Program-made: the position numbers and the translations under genes
The notes under the pieces: generated by a model
What the model was told of the DNA's origin: nothing
Database searches by the model: none
Seen by the model: only the letters and a program-made list of their open reading frames with translations
Assembly: GCF_018691265.1 (NCBI RefSeq)
Contig: NW_024881322.1
Span: 8,979,989 to 9,043,988 of the forward strand
Direction of reading: 5' to 3'
Source of the DNA: Tyto alba
Taxonomy: Eukaryota > Chordata > Aves > Strigiformes > Tytonidae
Length of the DNA: 64,000 nt
In this document: positions 55,601 to 63,206 of the stretch, piece by piece
Position numbering within the stretch: position 1 is the stretch's first letter
Layout: each line of letters begins with the position of its first letter

Positions 55601-58600
55601 TGCAGTGAAGCTAGACCACCTACATACAAGCAGCTACATATATTACCATAACGATAATGAGAACTGCCTGTGCCATAGTGAAATAAATGTTTCTCTTCAT
55701 TATTGCTACCACTGTCTTTGAAGTATTCATCTTGTTCCCTTCTGAAGTCGCACTGTATCACCTTCACAGACCTGGCAAAACAGTGAGTACTCCATCAGCA
55801 TTTCCCAGCAAAGGAAGGAACGTTCACTTCTCTTCAGAATGCTATTAAGAGGAATGGAAACCCACACAAAACTTTTTATTTATCCTCTTACGGCACCAAA
55901 AAAATTTTAGAAACTCTGTAAAGTTTACCTGGTCTGGACCAGGCAGTTAACATCCATGGGTGAAAATTCTTCATGGAGGATATTTAAAGAAAAACATTTC
56001 AAATGAAATTTAAAAATAAAATAGCTATTTCATCACACGAGTTTTTGTTTTATAAGAAAACTGTCAAAGCTCACTATGAATAGAAGCATCTTTGATTCTG
56101 TTATGTGTAACTACATATTCTTACTACTCAGTTTTCTATCAAGTTCAGCTCAGTAAAATAAGACAACAAAATACAACTTTAACCCTTAACAAAATCATAA
56201 GGTAGTTAGTTTCCATCTAAAAAAATCTTTACAGTCCACCTGCATTTTAAGTAAAATAAAACAAATATTTATATAAATTTATACACATAAAATGAACATT
56301 TAAAAAAACCCAGAAACACTGCCCAAAGGTATCAGAATAAAAGGTGTGAGTTTTCTTCCAAAATATGAAACAATTACATGAACAGCATTAGCTGGGGAAA
56401 CAGGGAGAATTTTTAAGTGACCGTTTCTTCTTTTTTCTTTTTCTTGTAATGTTGCTTACTAAAGAAGTTTAGCATTGAAATTCTATATATACATACACAG
56501 TTTCTGAACTCTGTGTATCCTGGCTACTGTATATCAGTACCAGAGAGGTTTCTTCTTTTTTGGAGGGGGGTGGAGGGGGGAGGGGAGCCGGGAAGGGGGA
56601 GGAGGAATGGGTTTGTGTGTGTGTGTTCATAAATTTCCAGTAAAATACACAGCAATTTAAAGAAAACCTCCTGCATTTCAGAAGCTAGAAGCTAGTACAT
56701 GTGGTACATGTAGCCCAGTTAAGTCTGGAATGGGCACAAAAATAGAGTATTTTGATGTTTTGAAACTTGAAGTCACTGTGCTACTATGATTCCAATCTCA
56801 GAACTACTTTACAATCTATTCCCTTTCTGAATTAGTATTTTTTTAACATCTAAGGTGACACACTGGACTGCACTATACATTTTCATGTCATCGTCTATTT
56901 TGCTTTCAGTAATGTCTTATTCCCTTTAAATTCATCCCCTAATAGATAAGTTACATCACTATCTTTAATGAAATCTATCTTAAACTTAAAAACAAACCAA
57001 ACCACAAAAAAAAACCCAAAACAACAACAAAAAAACAAACAAACCAACCAACCCAAACAAAAACAGACAAAAACGAACAAACAAAGAAACTAAAAAAAAC
57101 ACAACAGGAGGGTTGTGGTTGGGGAGGGAGACCTACCTCTCCATGGTTGAAAAAGAAACACATCACGGTAACAAGGCCTCCTAGACGGCTCCCACTGTGA
57201 AAAGAACAGGAAAAATAGGTGCAACAGAATCTTATAATGGTTAATGCTGCTTAATAAATGTGAAGCAGCACTTACGTACAGCTAAGGTTGGGTGGAACAA
57301 TGCTTTCGAGCATCAAGGGAAAGCAATCTACAGTGTACATACGGTATTAAAATAATAGGTTTAATTAATTAATTAATGCTTATTTCAGAGCAGACCATTC
57401 TTCATATATCAGCTCTTTACTGAAGAAGACCAATTTTAATGTAAATAACTTGGAAAACAGTTATTCCACTCCTCACAAACTTTGGTTTAGATTATTACTT
57501 CTGCTGCTTCATCTGCTGTACCCAGAGCTAGGTCTTGAAAAGTGCCAAACATTTATTTTTTTTCCTAAACACCAGGCAATATAAATGGAGTATTTCTTCC
57601 CTAAGATTCAAGAGGGAATTTTGTTCTGTACCTAAGACTATGTCAGGGTAATCAAATCAAGCACATTCAAAAAACATATTTAGAAATTAATTCATTACAT
57701 GATCAGTGCAAGATACAATTTCATTCTTATGTGAAATACTGTGATGTTAACATGATAAAGTTTTTCAAGCCCTTGATTTAAGGATTTTTATACATTTCTA
57801 AAACAATCAAATTCACCTGTTGCATAATTAGCACCATAGAGTCAACACTAAAAGTGAAGATATTACTTAGATCTATCCCATCTCAAAACAACAATATATA
57901 AGGTTCCTATTTGTCTGACTAGATTTGTAATTACTCATGTCTTGTGATATAAAGCGAGTAACATTTTTGTGCACACAAGTGCACTACTATGAATGACAGA
58001 ATATACCATTTTTGGTACTAAATGAAAGTATCAGCCAGCTGTTAAGATTCTTTAAAGAAAAAACAAACCTCAGATCCTCTCTGATCCTTCACCCATCACT
58101 AATACGTAAGTCAAACAGAATCAGTGAATTCTGGGTACAGAATCTGAGGATAAAAGATACCGAGTGCTAAATCAACCTCCAGGAATTGTGCGTTTTTGCA
58201 CATAAAACTCAACCTTTTGTTCCACAAATTCTGAAAGCATCAACACCGAAACCCAAAACAACTAAAGGAATGTGCTTAATATTAAAAAATGTTAGTCTTA
58301 GAAGCAAGGCAAACTAAAAATTTGCAAAAAAACACCTCAAACCATCAATAAAATGAAAGGTCTATGATAAAGTTTAACACTGTGATAAAACCTTAAATAC
58401 TAGAATACAACGGTCTTAATTGTATTAGGAATGCTTTAGAGCTATCAGCTTCTATAAGGGATCATGTATTTTAACCACATGAGAAGAGATGAGTAAATCC
58501 GTAGCACAGAACAGGGAAATGCACACTGTCAGTATCTTTTCCAGAAAAGGAAGTGAAGAGAGCCTGTTTCACAGAGGGCTATGTGTAGTGTTGAGTTAGA

Positions 58601-61593
58601 TTTGTTGTCTTCTAACAGTGCAATGCTTTCATGTCAGAGATATGGTAGTTAAACCTTTCTACACCAGTGTAAAAGACAAAGGGTAACTTTCCACTGAACC
58701 TCCCATACCATACTACAATTGGTATAGTGCATGCCCCTTGAGTTGGAACCTACTTCCCCCATGCTTAATATAGAATAATCTAAATTTAATAAATAATTTT
58801 TAATTTTTAAAGAAGTGCAGATGACCTGAACAATTACACTTTGTCTGGTAAAATCAGCTCTGGAATAATGAAAGAGCTACTCTTTTGACTCCCTAGGTAC
58901 AATAAGCTGAAGCTTAAAGTCATCTGGGGAAATACTGTAACTCATTCATTAACATGCAAGAAACAAAATACTGAAAAACTACTGTCAGAAGGAGATATGG
59001 GAAATTTATTGGTAACTCCTCAAGACACAGTATTTGACAATCAGCTTAAGTATTCTGTCCCTTGACTACAAGAATAGAGAGGTGGGGAAGGTTAGGGGGA
59101 GACAGAATCTTACAATTGCATAAAATACTTATCACCTAAATGCCATTCCTTTGTCTGAAAAAAAAAAAAACAAAAACAAAAACAAAAAACCCAAACCACA
59201 TTAAAAAAATGGCATGAGTTCTCACCATACTGCTTCAACAGAGAATGCTCCAGTGCTTGAGACTAACTTGTATCATATGAGAAGATTCCAAAGTGCATTT
59301 GCATAACCAGAGACCATACACGGAGTGCTAGGGCAGAGACATACTATGTCTGGCAATCTTCTAACCTTGTGGGGAAACTGATTAAGGAAGATAAGCAACA
59401 AAAACTAGTCCTACAAAAGCAACTAGCTTTCTGCTAGCTTAACTCTTTGAACAAGCTCATTATAGAGTACAGTGAGCACAGATGTAAGAACACATGCTAG
59501 ATTGGAAAATAATAAAAAAGTGGTCTTCCACTATCCTATCACCTTCCATCACTAGTCAAAATTGCAAAGAAACTAAAAGCAAATAAAGGCTGAATTAAAA
59601 AGATTACACATTCAATTAACAGAGACACAAAAAAAAAAAACTAGAAAAAACAATTATGTAAGCTTGAGATTATTACTGCAAATAAATTCAGGAATGAAAA
59701 GACAGAGAAAAAATTAGAGGATGGTTTCCCATCATCAAACGTGTGAGGCTATGAAAAAAAGCCTTTCAAAATGCATTGCAGAACAAATCAGCTTTATGAA
59801 GGAGACTTATGCCAATTCATTAGAATATCTACTTCATCGTAGAAGAACTGCACTATTCCAGATTCAGTTCTTTTGTATTTCTCACCTTACGGAAAAGCCT
59901 AAATATTCTGGCTTGCTTTGACCAAGAGGAACCTTGGAACAGCCATAATGACTAAGCAGTCATCTAGATCTGGTATCCAACTATGAATATTCTTCAGAAT
60001 AAATGAATAAATAAGAACAAAACCCCATCTGCATAAAACTTTGTAGTCACTTGTTATTTTTCATAACCCCAGATAGCTAGGGGCTTACACCTTGAAAGAA
60101 CTCCATTTATATTCTAGTCATATTGACTACCTACATTGCAAATCATTTATATTAAAAATTGAATTACTATCAATACTTGATAGTAATTCAATTATATTCT
60201 AGTCATATTGACTACCTACATTGCAAATCATTTATATTAAAAATTGAATTACTATCAATACTTGATAGTTATTTACATTCAACACAACCCAAGTCTAAGG
60301 AAAGTACTGAGAAATTAAGACCTTACTGATTTTTCAATAACCATTAATATATAAAATGTGGATTTCTATACACCTCCCTTAAGAGACAAATTACAAGGTA
60401 ATGATATAAGTTTATCTACTTCCTCAAAACATGAGACATTAATTTCCTGTGGTAAGGAATACAAGCATATATGCTTTACTCCCAAACACCTAATAGCTGC
60501 ACTATGCAACTTCCCCTCTCCACTGTCAGCTCCTGCCCTGCACTACCCTTTATCTGAAATATCAACACACGCTTCAGAGAGAGCAAGAAAAACAACACAA
60601 GACAGTGAAGCCAGGGAACAAGTGGGCAAAACCAATTATATTTCTCAGAGGAAAATGTAGCAGCCTTTTGCTTTTTTGCAAAACTGACAAATGAAAACAG
60701 AGGTAAACAGAAAAATATTTCAACTTCTGTTTTTCTGCTGAATGGGAAGTTTATTTTTGTATGAAAGTGTATTACAGTTCCTGAAATTTAAGGACATATG
60801 CTGAAAACAGAAATTCAGAGGAAAAGGGATATGTACACATATCTCCAGAAGAATGCATTATCTTAAAAAGTATTTTGCCTTCTCAGTTAAGCTAAAATCG
60901 AAAGACATGCAATGTGACTTGAGGCAGAATATTGGGGAAACTCCCATCCTGGTTAAAAGTATACTGTCATTCCAACTTTGTTTGAAAATTAGTTACACTG
61001 ATAATTTTAAAAGCAGAAACCTGTCAAAAGCCATTTAAAGGTTGCACAGCATTTAGTTTTATCCATAATCCAGTGCTATCAATTAGATACCACATCACTG
61101 AAATTTTCCACAACTTGTTCTGGCATCATAATTTATTTTAACCAAAAAGATTCTCTGTTCCAGTAATTTTTTAAGTGACAATGTGTATGCAATTAAAAGC
61201 AATACTGTACAAAAAAAGCAATATCCCATAAAAATACTTCAGCATTGACTTTTTCAAATTTCATATAAAAACTGACAGCTAGTACCAACTAAATAGGTCA
61301 GTCTCAACTGCCTTACCTGAGGTATGTACCATATATGAAGAACAATGACATCATCAATCCATTCAAAAGAAAAATCACAGCAACATAAAAGGAAGCAGGG
61401 TCTCCCAACCCTAACAAAAAAACAGTTAACACGTCAACTATAGAAGAAAGATCATATTGCTTATAAACCACCACACAATCAGTTTAATACAGCACACAAT
61501 GTACTACCTTAATATATCTACAGAAAGAGATAAAAAGAAAAGTTAATGTCACCAAGATTATTGTGGAGACTCAATTGTAAGACTACACCTCTG

Positions 61594-61636
<43 letters not shown>

Positions 61637-63206
61637 AGAAGGGGCAGACACAGCCCTGGGGCAGTCAGCAACAGAACTAGCCAAGAGGGAAGCATTAACT
61701 GTAAAGCAAAACCCTGCAATGTATAGAAGACATAAGCATCACTAAAAACATTCTCTACAGACTATGGATTGGCTTCACAGAGCTTTTTATAACAGATCTG
61801 TACTCTTATTTCCCATCTCTTGAAGGAGTAAATCCACCTTTAAGTATATCACACACAGTGCTCTGCTTGCTTTGTTTCATTAGAGGCCAAGAGATTTTCC
61901 AATAATGCAAGTCTTTCAATTTATTCATTCACAAACACTTCTGCATTCACATTTCTGTTGTTATTCTCTTTCCCATTACTTCTTTAAACCCTCCTGGCTC
62001 TAATCATTTCAGCAGTACAGCATAAAAAGCCTTATTCATTACAGAGAAGGTAACAAAACTTCTTAGTTTTGTATGCAGAAATGATTATTCACTATTGCTG
62101 AGAACACAGCAAGTCAACTCTCTAAAGATGATGATATGCTCACCAAACATGATAGCCTCACTAGTTAGTGTTTTTGTTGGTTTGGTTTTTATAAAAAACA
62201 GGAATGAGAAGTTATACATTTATTCATTGTTTATTGCTTCTGACAAAATTAGAGAAAGTGAATCATTCAAGCTCTGAAGAAAGTTCTTATAGCCTTTGTG
62301 CAAGAGAAAAATACTAAACTGTCACCACACAAAAACATTTTAAATGATAAAATGAAACAACTTTACAAGCTACCATCTATCATACAGCTTTGACTGCAGA
62401 ACACCTCAAAAGCTCTTTTCAGCAAGGTACTTTAATCACATAATACTTGACAAGCCATTACTTTAAATGTGGAAAAAAACCTAAAAATGTGGCAGCACCC
62501 AAGCTTTGATATCAAAATCAAGGTATAAGATTTCCATTCTTACGCGAAATAGTAGGTCACAAGAGGAAGAGGATTCTTCCCAGCAGAACCACTACATGAT
62601 TTCTCTGAAAGGAAGACTTGTGGTTACCTTTTTCCCCTTCTTCCCCACTCTTCAAGTTATAGTTAGAGGAAATACAGAGGGTGGGTTTTTGAAATGTAGT
62701 AACTTGGAATGTATTGAGAATTCTACAGAAGCTACAAGAATTTAATACATGTACAATGGCCTCCAACTAAATTCAGAACATCTTACTCTTTATAACAGTC
62801 CGATATCATGAAGGCTCAGACTACAACTGAGAAGTTTTGAAGTGCAGTATATAAATTCAGCCTAGGTAGGAGGCTAATAAGTAAAGTCCACATTCTCATC
62901 CCTGGTGTTCTTAAAAGTTATCTTTTTTTCATGCTTCTCACTTATGCTGTGAACCTGCCAAAACACAGGCTTAGCTAAACGAAAGCACATCAGCGATAAA
63001 GACACAGGAATATTTATTACCTCTGAAATACATAAAGCCGCAATTATATGCTTCCAGGAAGAAACCAGAATAACACACAACTCACCCTCACAGCTTTCAA
63101 CAGGACTAAGCCCTTTTCCTCTGTTTACAGTCCAACATGTCTTTGTCGGTACACCAAGGAAATCCATAATGGCAGTATATATGCGGTACCAGCTGGCGAG
63201 GACCAC
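28509..63206 (-). CDS. DPY19L1: DPY19L1-type protein C-mannosyltransferase (3' 18 coding exons, 5' end outside window)
   Basis: DPY19 proteins are multipass ER membrane enzymes that move mannose from dolichyl-phosphate-mannose onto the indole carbon of tryptophan in WxxW-type motifs of thrombospondin repeats and some receptors. Eighteen minus-strand exons (coding total 1,698 nt) join in frame with GT-AG introns to give 565 residues plus TAA. Family hallmarks read directly include [103 protein letters not shown] and [10 protein letters not shown]. Several hydrophobic segments fit a polytopic protein followed by a large C-terminal domain. From memory, human DPY19L1 is about 675 residues, so roughly 110 N-terminal residues are missing to the right. 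The sequence is much closer to L1/L2 than to L3 or L4. L1 is preferred over L2 because L2 appears to be a mammalian duplicate; that choice is inference. Confidence 0.93.
29694..29819 (-). CDS. DPY19L1: DPY19L1 exon, residues 472-513
   Basis: The exon encodes [20 protein letters not shown], then [20 protein letters not shown], then K. YxxYS(R/K)(K/R)xxxEV and the NYYILEES block are conserved in the C-terminal domain. The acceptor is TTTGAAG. The donor is GTGAGT after six adenines, leaving two nucleotides. Confidence 0.95.
30429..30530 (-). mobile_element. Short CR1 3'-end fragment
   Basis: About 100 bp starting AGAATAGAATAGAATATTTC, then GTTGGAAGGGACCTACAG and CATCTAGTCCAACTGCCTGG. This is the CR1 3' terminal region in reverse orientation, and the similarity fades near 30,530. 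It lies in the intron between the exons at 29.8 and 31.2 kb. Confidence 0.8.
31177..31276 (-). CDS. DPY19L1: DPY19L1 exon, residues 439-471
   Basis: The exon encodes [20 protein letters not shown], then [13 protein letters not shown]. VFAGxMxxxxxVKL and NHPHYED are conserved across DPY19 proteins. The acceptor is TATTTCAG and the donor is GTAAAA. The split aspartate and arginine codons fit both neighbours. Confidence 0.96.
32062..32236 (-). CDS. DPY19L1: DPY19L1 exon, residues 381-438
   Basis: The longest internal exon. It encodes [20 protein letters not shown], then [20 protein letters not shown], then [19 protein letters not shown] final membrane helix ([12 protein letters not shown]) leads into the C-terminal domain. 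The acceptor is CATTTCAG and the donor is GTAAAC. It is separated from the upstream exon by the largest intron (5.9 kb). Confidence 0.96.
32237..36384 (-). other. Intron sequence (left part of the 5.9-kb DPY19L1 intron)
   Basis: AT-rich intron DNA with no recognisable exon, RNA gene or repeat body up to the CR1 at 36,385. Short open frames here lack motifs. Confidence 0.6.
36385..37450 (-). mobile_element. CR1 LINE fragment, 3' about 1.05 kb
   Basis: Reverse-strand CR1. Its 3' UTR is at the left (GGTTGAGGTCAGAAGGGACC, then CTCAAGCAGGGCCACC on the plus strand). To its right is decayed reverse-transcriptase C-terminal coding sequence, in which [20 protein letters not shown] and [17 protein letters not shown] are readable on the minus strand at about 36,851-37,303. 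It lies in the 5.9-kb DPY19L1 intron, in the same orientation as the gene, and is 5'-truncated as usual for CR1. Confidence 0.9.
38158..38277 (-). CDS. DPY19L1: DPY19L1 exon, residues 341-380
   Basis: The exon encodes [20 protein letters not shown], then [20 protein letters not shown]. It is highly conserved and contains a membrane helix and the FLTPHxCVMASL motif. The acceptor follows a long T/G tract ending TTGCAG; the donor is GTAAGG. Confidence 0.95.
38972..39467 (-). mobile_element. CR1 LINE fragment, 3' about 0.5 kb
   Basis: The left end carries the tail repeat TCATAGAATCATAGAATAG (reverse of the CR1 8-bp tail). This is followed by TTGGAAGAGACC, CATCTAGTCCAACCCC, and typical 3' UTR text through GACCTGGATGCAGTAC. 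It is 5'-truncated, in an intron, and sense to DPY19L1. It looks comparatively young because most diagnostic blocks are intact. Confidence 0.93.
39876..39900 (-). CDS. DPY19L1: DPY19L1 microexon (25 nt), residues 332-340
   Basis: The microexon completes an arginine codon and then encodes EERFNHGE, joining to LVYHALQLL of the next exon as in the human HGELVYHALQ. The acceptor is TTATTCAG. Two overlapping GGTGAG donors lie five nucleotides apart; only the distal one keeps the frame. With the preceding 50-nt exon it contributes exactly 25 codons. Confidence 0.88.
40925..40974 (-). CDS. DPY19L1: DPY19L1 short exon, residues 316-331
   Basis: This 50-nt exon encodes [16 protein letters not shown] plus two nucleotides (AG). 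The acceptor is TTCTTCAG and the donor is GTAAAC. This part of the family is poorly conserved. The assignment rests on good splice sites and on exact phase agreement with the flanking exons. Confidence 0.86.
41406..42214 (+). mobile_element. Solo LTR of an avian ERVL-like endogenous retrovirus
   Basis: An 809-bp element beginning TGTACTGGG and ending CCACCACA-like CA, with a near-perfect 5-bp target duplication (ctaat at 41,401-41,405; ctaac at 42,215-42,219). The interior has degenerate G/C-rich tandem modules around 41,640-41,930 (one pair with a 45-bp period) and a poly(A) signal AATAAA at 42,013-42,018. No internal retroviral genes flank it, so it is a recombined solo LTR. It lies antisense in a DPY19L1 intron. 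Family assignment is from recall of bird LTR consensus features. Confidence 0.85.
42013..42018 (+). terminator. LTR poly(A) signal
   Basis: AATAAA inside the solo LTR, oriented with the LTR and therefore antisense to DPY19L1. It should not interfere with the host transcript. Confidence 0.5.
42311..42382 (-). CDS. DPY19L1: DPY19L1 exon, residues 292-315
   Basis: The exon encodes [20 protein letters not shown] then IIKR, a membrane helix after a conserved RYTKTLLLP. The acceptor is TTGTAG and the donor is GTAAGT. A solo LTR begins only 96 bp beyond the donor in transcript direction. Confidence 0.94.
43114..43215 (-). CDS. DPY19L1: DPY19L1 exon, residues 258-291
   Basis: The exon encodes [18 protein letters not shown] followed by [16 protein letters not shown]. 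The [10 protein letters not shown] motif is diagnostic of the L1/L2 clade. The acceptor is TTACCAG and the donor is GTAATT. Phase 0 at both ends. Confidence 0.95.
43965..44045 (-). CDS. DPY19L1: DPY19L1 exon, residues 231-257
   Basis: The exon encodes [17 protein letters not shown] then [10 protein letters not shown], matching the family block with WLFGT and ADDAHIGN, which is completed by the next exon. The acceptor is TTTTTAAG and the donor is GTAAGT. Phase 0 at both ends. Confidence 0.93.
45146..45163. repeat. A18 homopolymer
   Basis: Eighteen adenines in a DPY19L1 intron, just left of the diverged CR1-like remnant. Confidence 0.9.
45460..45950 (-). mobile_element. Old, diverged CR1-like LINE remnant
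   Basis: Degraded similarity to CR1 reverse-transcriptase sequence in reverse orientation: TTCTGAAATTCAAGTGC, GGCATGACTTCC, AGACTTACTGGTCTGCAGTT and CCTTTTTAAAAACTGACA correspond in order to blocks of the CR1 ORF2 consensus as I remember it. Boundaries are approximate. It lies in the 2.5-kb intron between the exons at 44.0 and 46.6 kb. Confidence 0.55.
46493..46510. repeat. A18 homopolymer
   Basis: Eighteen adenines (T18 in the transcript) beginning about 40 nt past the donor of the 60-nt exon at 46,551-46,610. Confidence 0.9.
46551..46610 (-). CDS. DPY19L1: DPY19L1 exon, residues 211-230 (variable loop)
   Basis: This 60-nt exon encodes [20 protein letters not shown]. Only its first and last residues resemble the human segment as I recall it, so this appears to be a fast-evolving loop. 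The acceptor is TTATTAG and the donor is GTAAGG. Phase is 0 at both ends, so skipping would keep the frame. Confidence 0.9.
47837..47863. repeat. A27 homopolymer
   Basis: Twenty-seven adenines in the intron between the exons at 46.6 and 48.1 kb (T27 in gene sense), about 270 nt after the donor of the exon at 48,134-48,220. Confidence 0.95.
48134..48220 (-). CDS. DPY19L1: DPY19L1 exon, residues 182-210
   Basis: The exon encodes [20 protein letters not shown], then YAASLVVIW; it is strongly hydrophobic and includes the conserved [12 protein letters not shown]. The acceptor is TTTCAG and the donor is GTAAGT. Phase 0 at both ends. Confidence 0.94.
50167..50244 (-). CDS. DPY19L1: DPY19L1 exon, residues 156-181
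   Basis: The exon encodes [20 protein letters not shown] then ILSAHM. The acceptor is ATTCTAG and the donor is GTAATA. Seventy-eight nucleotides, phase 0 at both ends. The human protein has a closely similar segment around GYIDxCKL. Confidence 0.92.
51485..51584 (-). CDS. DPY19L1: DPY19L1 exon, residues 122-155
   Basis: The exon encodes [19 protein letters not shown] and then [14 protein letters not shown]. The LPWQFAQF motif is strongly conserved in the L1/L2 clade. The acceptor is TTTCCCAAG, the donor is GTAAGA, and the exon ends in phase 0. Confidence 0.94.
53596..53687 (-). CDS. DPY19L1: DPY19L1 exon, residues 92-121
   Basis: The exon encodes [18 protein letters not shown] followed by the hydrophobic [12 protein letters not shown], a family hallmark followed by a membrane helix. 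The acceptor is TTTTTAG and the donor is GTACCT, slightly weak at +4/+5. It leaves AG to complete an arginine codon with the next exon. Confidence 0.94.
56562..56624 (+). repeat. G-rich tract with quadruplex potential followed by (GT)n
   Basis: Runs of six, six, four, three and five guanines occur within 56,562-56,606 with short spacers, then a (GT)n stretch to about 56,624. The G-rich strand is the template strand of DPY19L1, so nascent RNA would be C-rich here. Confidence 0.75.
56988..57105. repeat. A/C-rich low-complexity tract (U/G-rich in the transcript)
   Basis: Nearly 120 bases made almost only of A and C on the plus strand, with (CAAA)n- and (CCAA)n-like patches. In the DPY19L1 pre-mRNA it is a long U/G-rich segment beginning about 32 nt after the donor of the 58-nt exon at 57,137-57,194. 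Confidence 0.85.
57137..57194 (-). CDS. DPY19L1: DPY19L1 short exon, residues 72-91
   Basis: This 58-nt exon encodes [20 protein letters not shown], the conserved block before the CTRVMW motif. The acceptor is TTTTCACAG and the donor is GTAGGT. Directly downstream of the donor in transcript sense is a very long U/G-rich tract (genomic 56,988-57,105). Confidence 0.94.
59159..59200. repeat. (CAAAA)n-like A-rich tract
   Basis: A short A-run followed by several CAAAAA units and CCCAAACCAC; one of several A/C-rich plus-strand tracts in the introns (others near 50,520-50,555 and 38,281-38,308). Confidence 0.8.
60107..60269. repeat. Direct duplication (78-bp identical copies, 85-bp period)
   Basis: Positions 60,107-60,184 and 60,192-60,269 are identical over 78 bases, separated by the 7 bases aattcaa. 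The identity suggests a recent event, or assembly duplication. The left copy ends in a perfect palindrome spanning the junction. It lies in the 4.1-kb DPY19L1 intron. Confidence 0.95.
60157..60193. repeat. Perfect 17-bp inverted repeat with 3-nt loop
   Basis: Arms 60,157-60,173 and 60,177-60,193 are exact reverse complements around the loop tac. In the second copy only the inner 8 bp pair (actatcaa/ttgatagt), so the longer palindrome exists only at the duplication junction. Confidence 0.95.
61317..61410 (-). CDS. DPY19L1: DPY19L1 exon, residues 41-71 (membrane segment)
   Basis: The exon encodes [14 protein letters not shown], then a hydrophobic stretch [17 protein letters not shown], consistent with a transmembrane helix. 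The acceptor is a T-run ending TTAG and the donor is GTAAGG. The split glycine codon joins correctly to the upstream exon; the 3' end leaves two nucleotides (AG). Confidence 0.93.
61594..61633. repeat. A40 homopolymer
   Basis: Forty consecutive adenines on the plus strand, T40 in the gene sense, about 180 nt upstream of the acceptor of the exon at 61,317-61,410. It is followed by AGAGAG purine sequence. No SINE or processed pseudogene body is visible next to it. Confidence 0.95.
63086..63206 (-). CDS. DPY19L1: DPY19L1 exon (first in window), residues 1-40 of the visible part
   Basis: The exon reads [20 protein letters not shown], then [21 protein letters not shown], with one extra nucleotide carried to the next exon. 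The acceptor ends CTAG just right of 63,206 and the donor is GTGAGT at 63,085-63,080. It starts in phase 0. The preceding exon, expected to end near LYPE in this family, is not visible in the remaining 794 bases to the right. Confidence 0.92.

Larger units (their letters stand above)
53688..57136 (-). other. DPY19L1 intron, 3.4 kb
   Basis: AT-rich intron whose exon-proximal end at the right carries the A/C-rich tract and, further in, the G-rich/(GT)n tract. No exon or retroelement recognised. Confidence 0.6.
57195..61316 (-). other. DPY19L1 intron, 4.1 kb
   Basis: AT-rich intron containing the A-rich tract at 59.16 kb and the palindromic duplication at 60.1-60.27 kb; otherwise nothing recognised. 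Confidence 0.6.

Noticed and set aside
28509..63206. Assignment to DPY19L3 or DPY19L4
   Set aside because: The diagnostic blocks [21 protein letters not shown] and SANLQTQWN belong to the L1/L2 clade; the corresponding L3 and L4 regions are very different.
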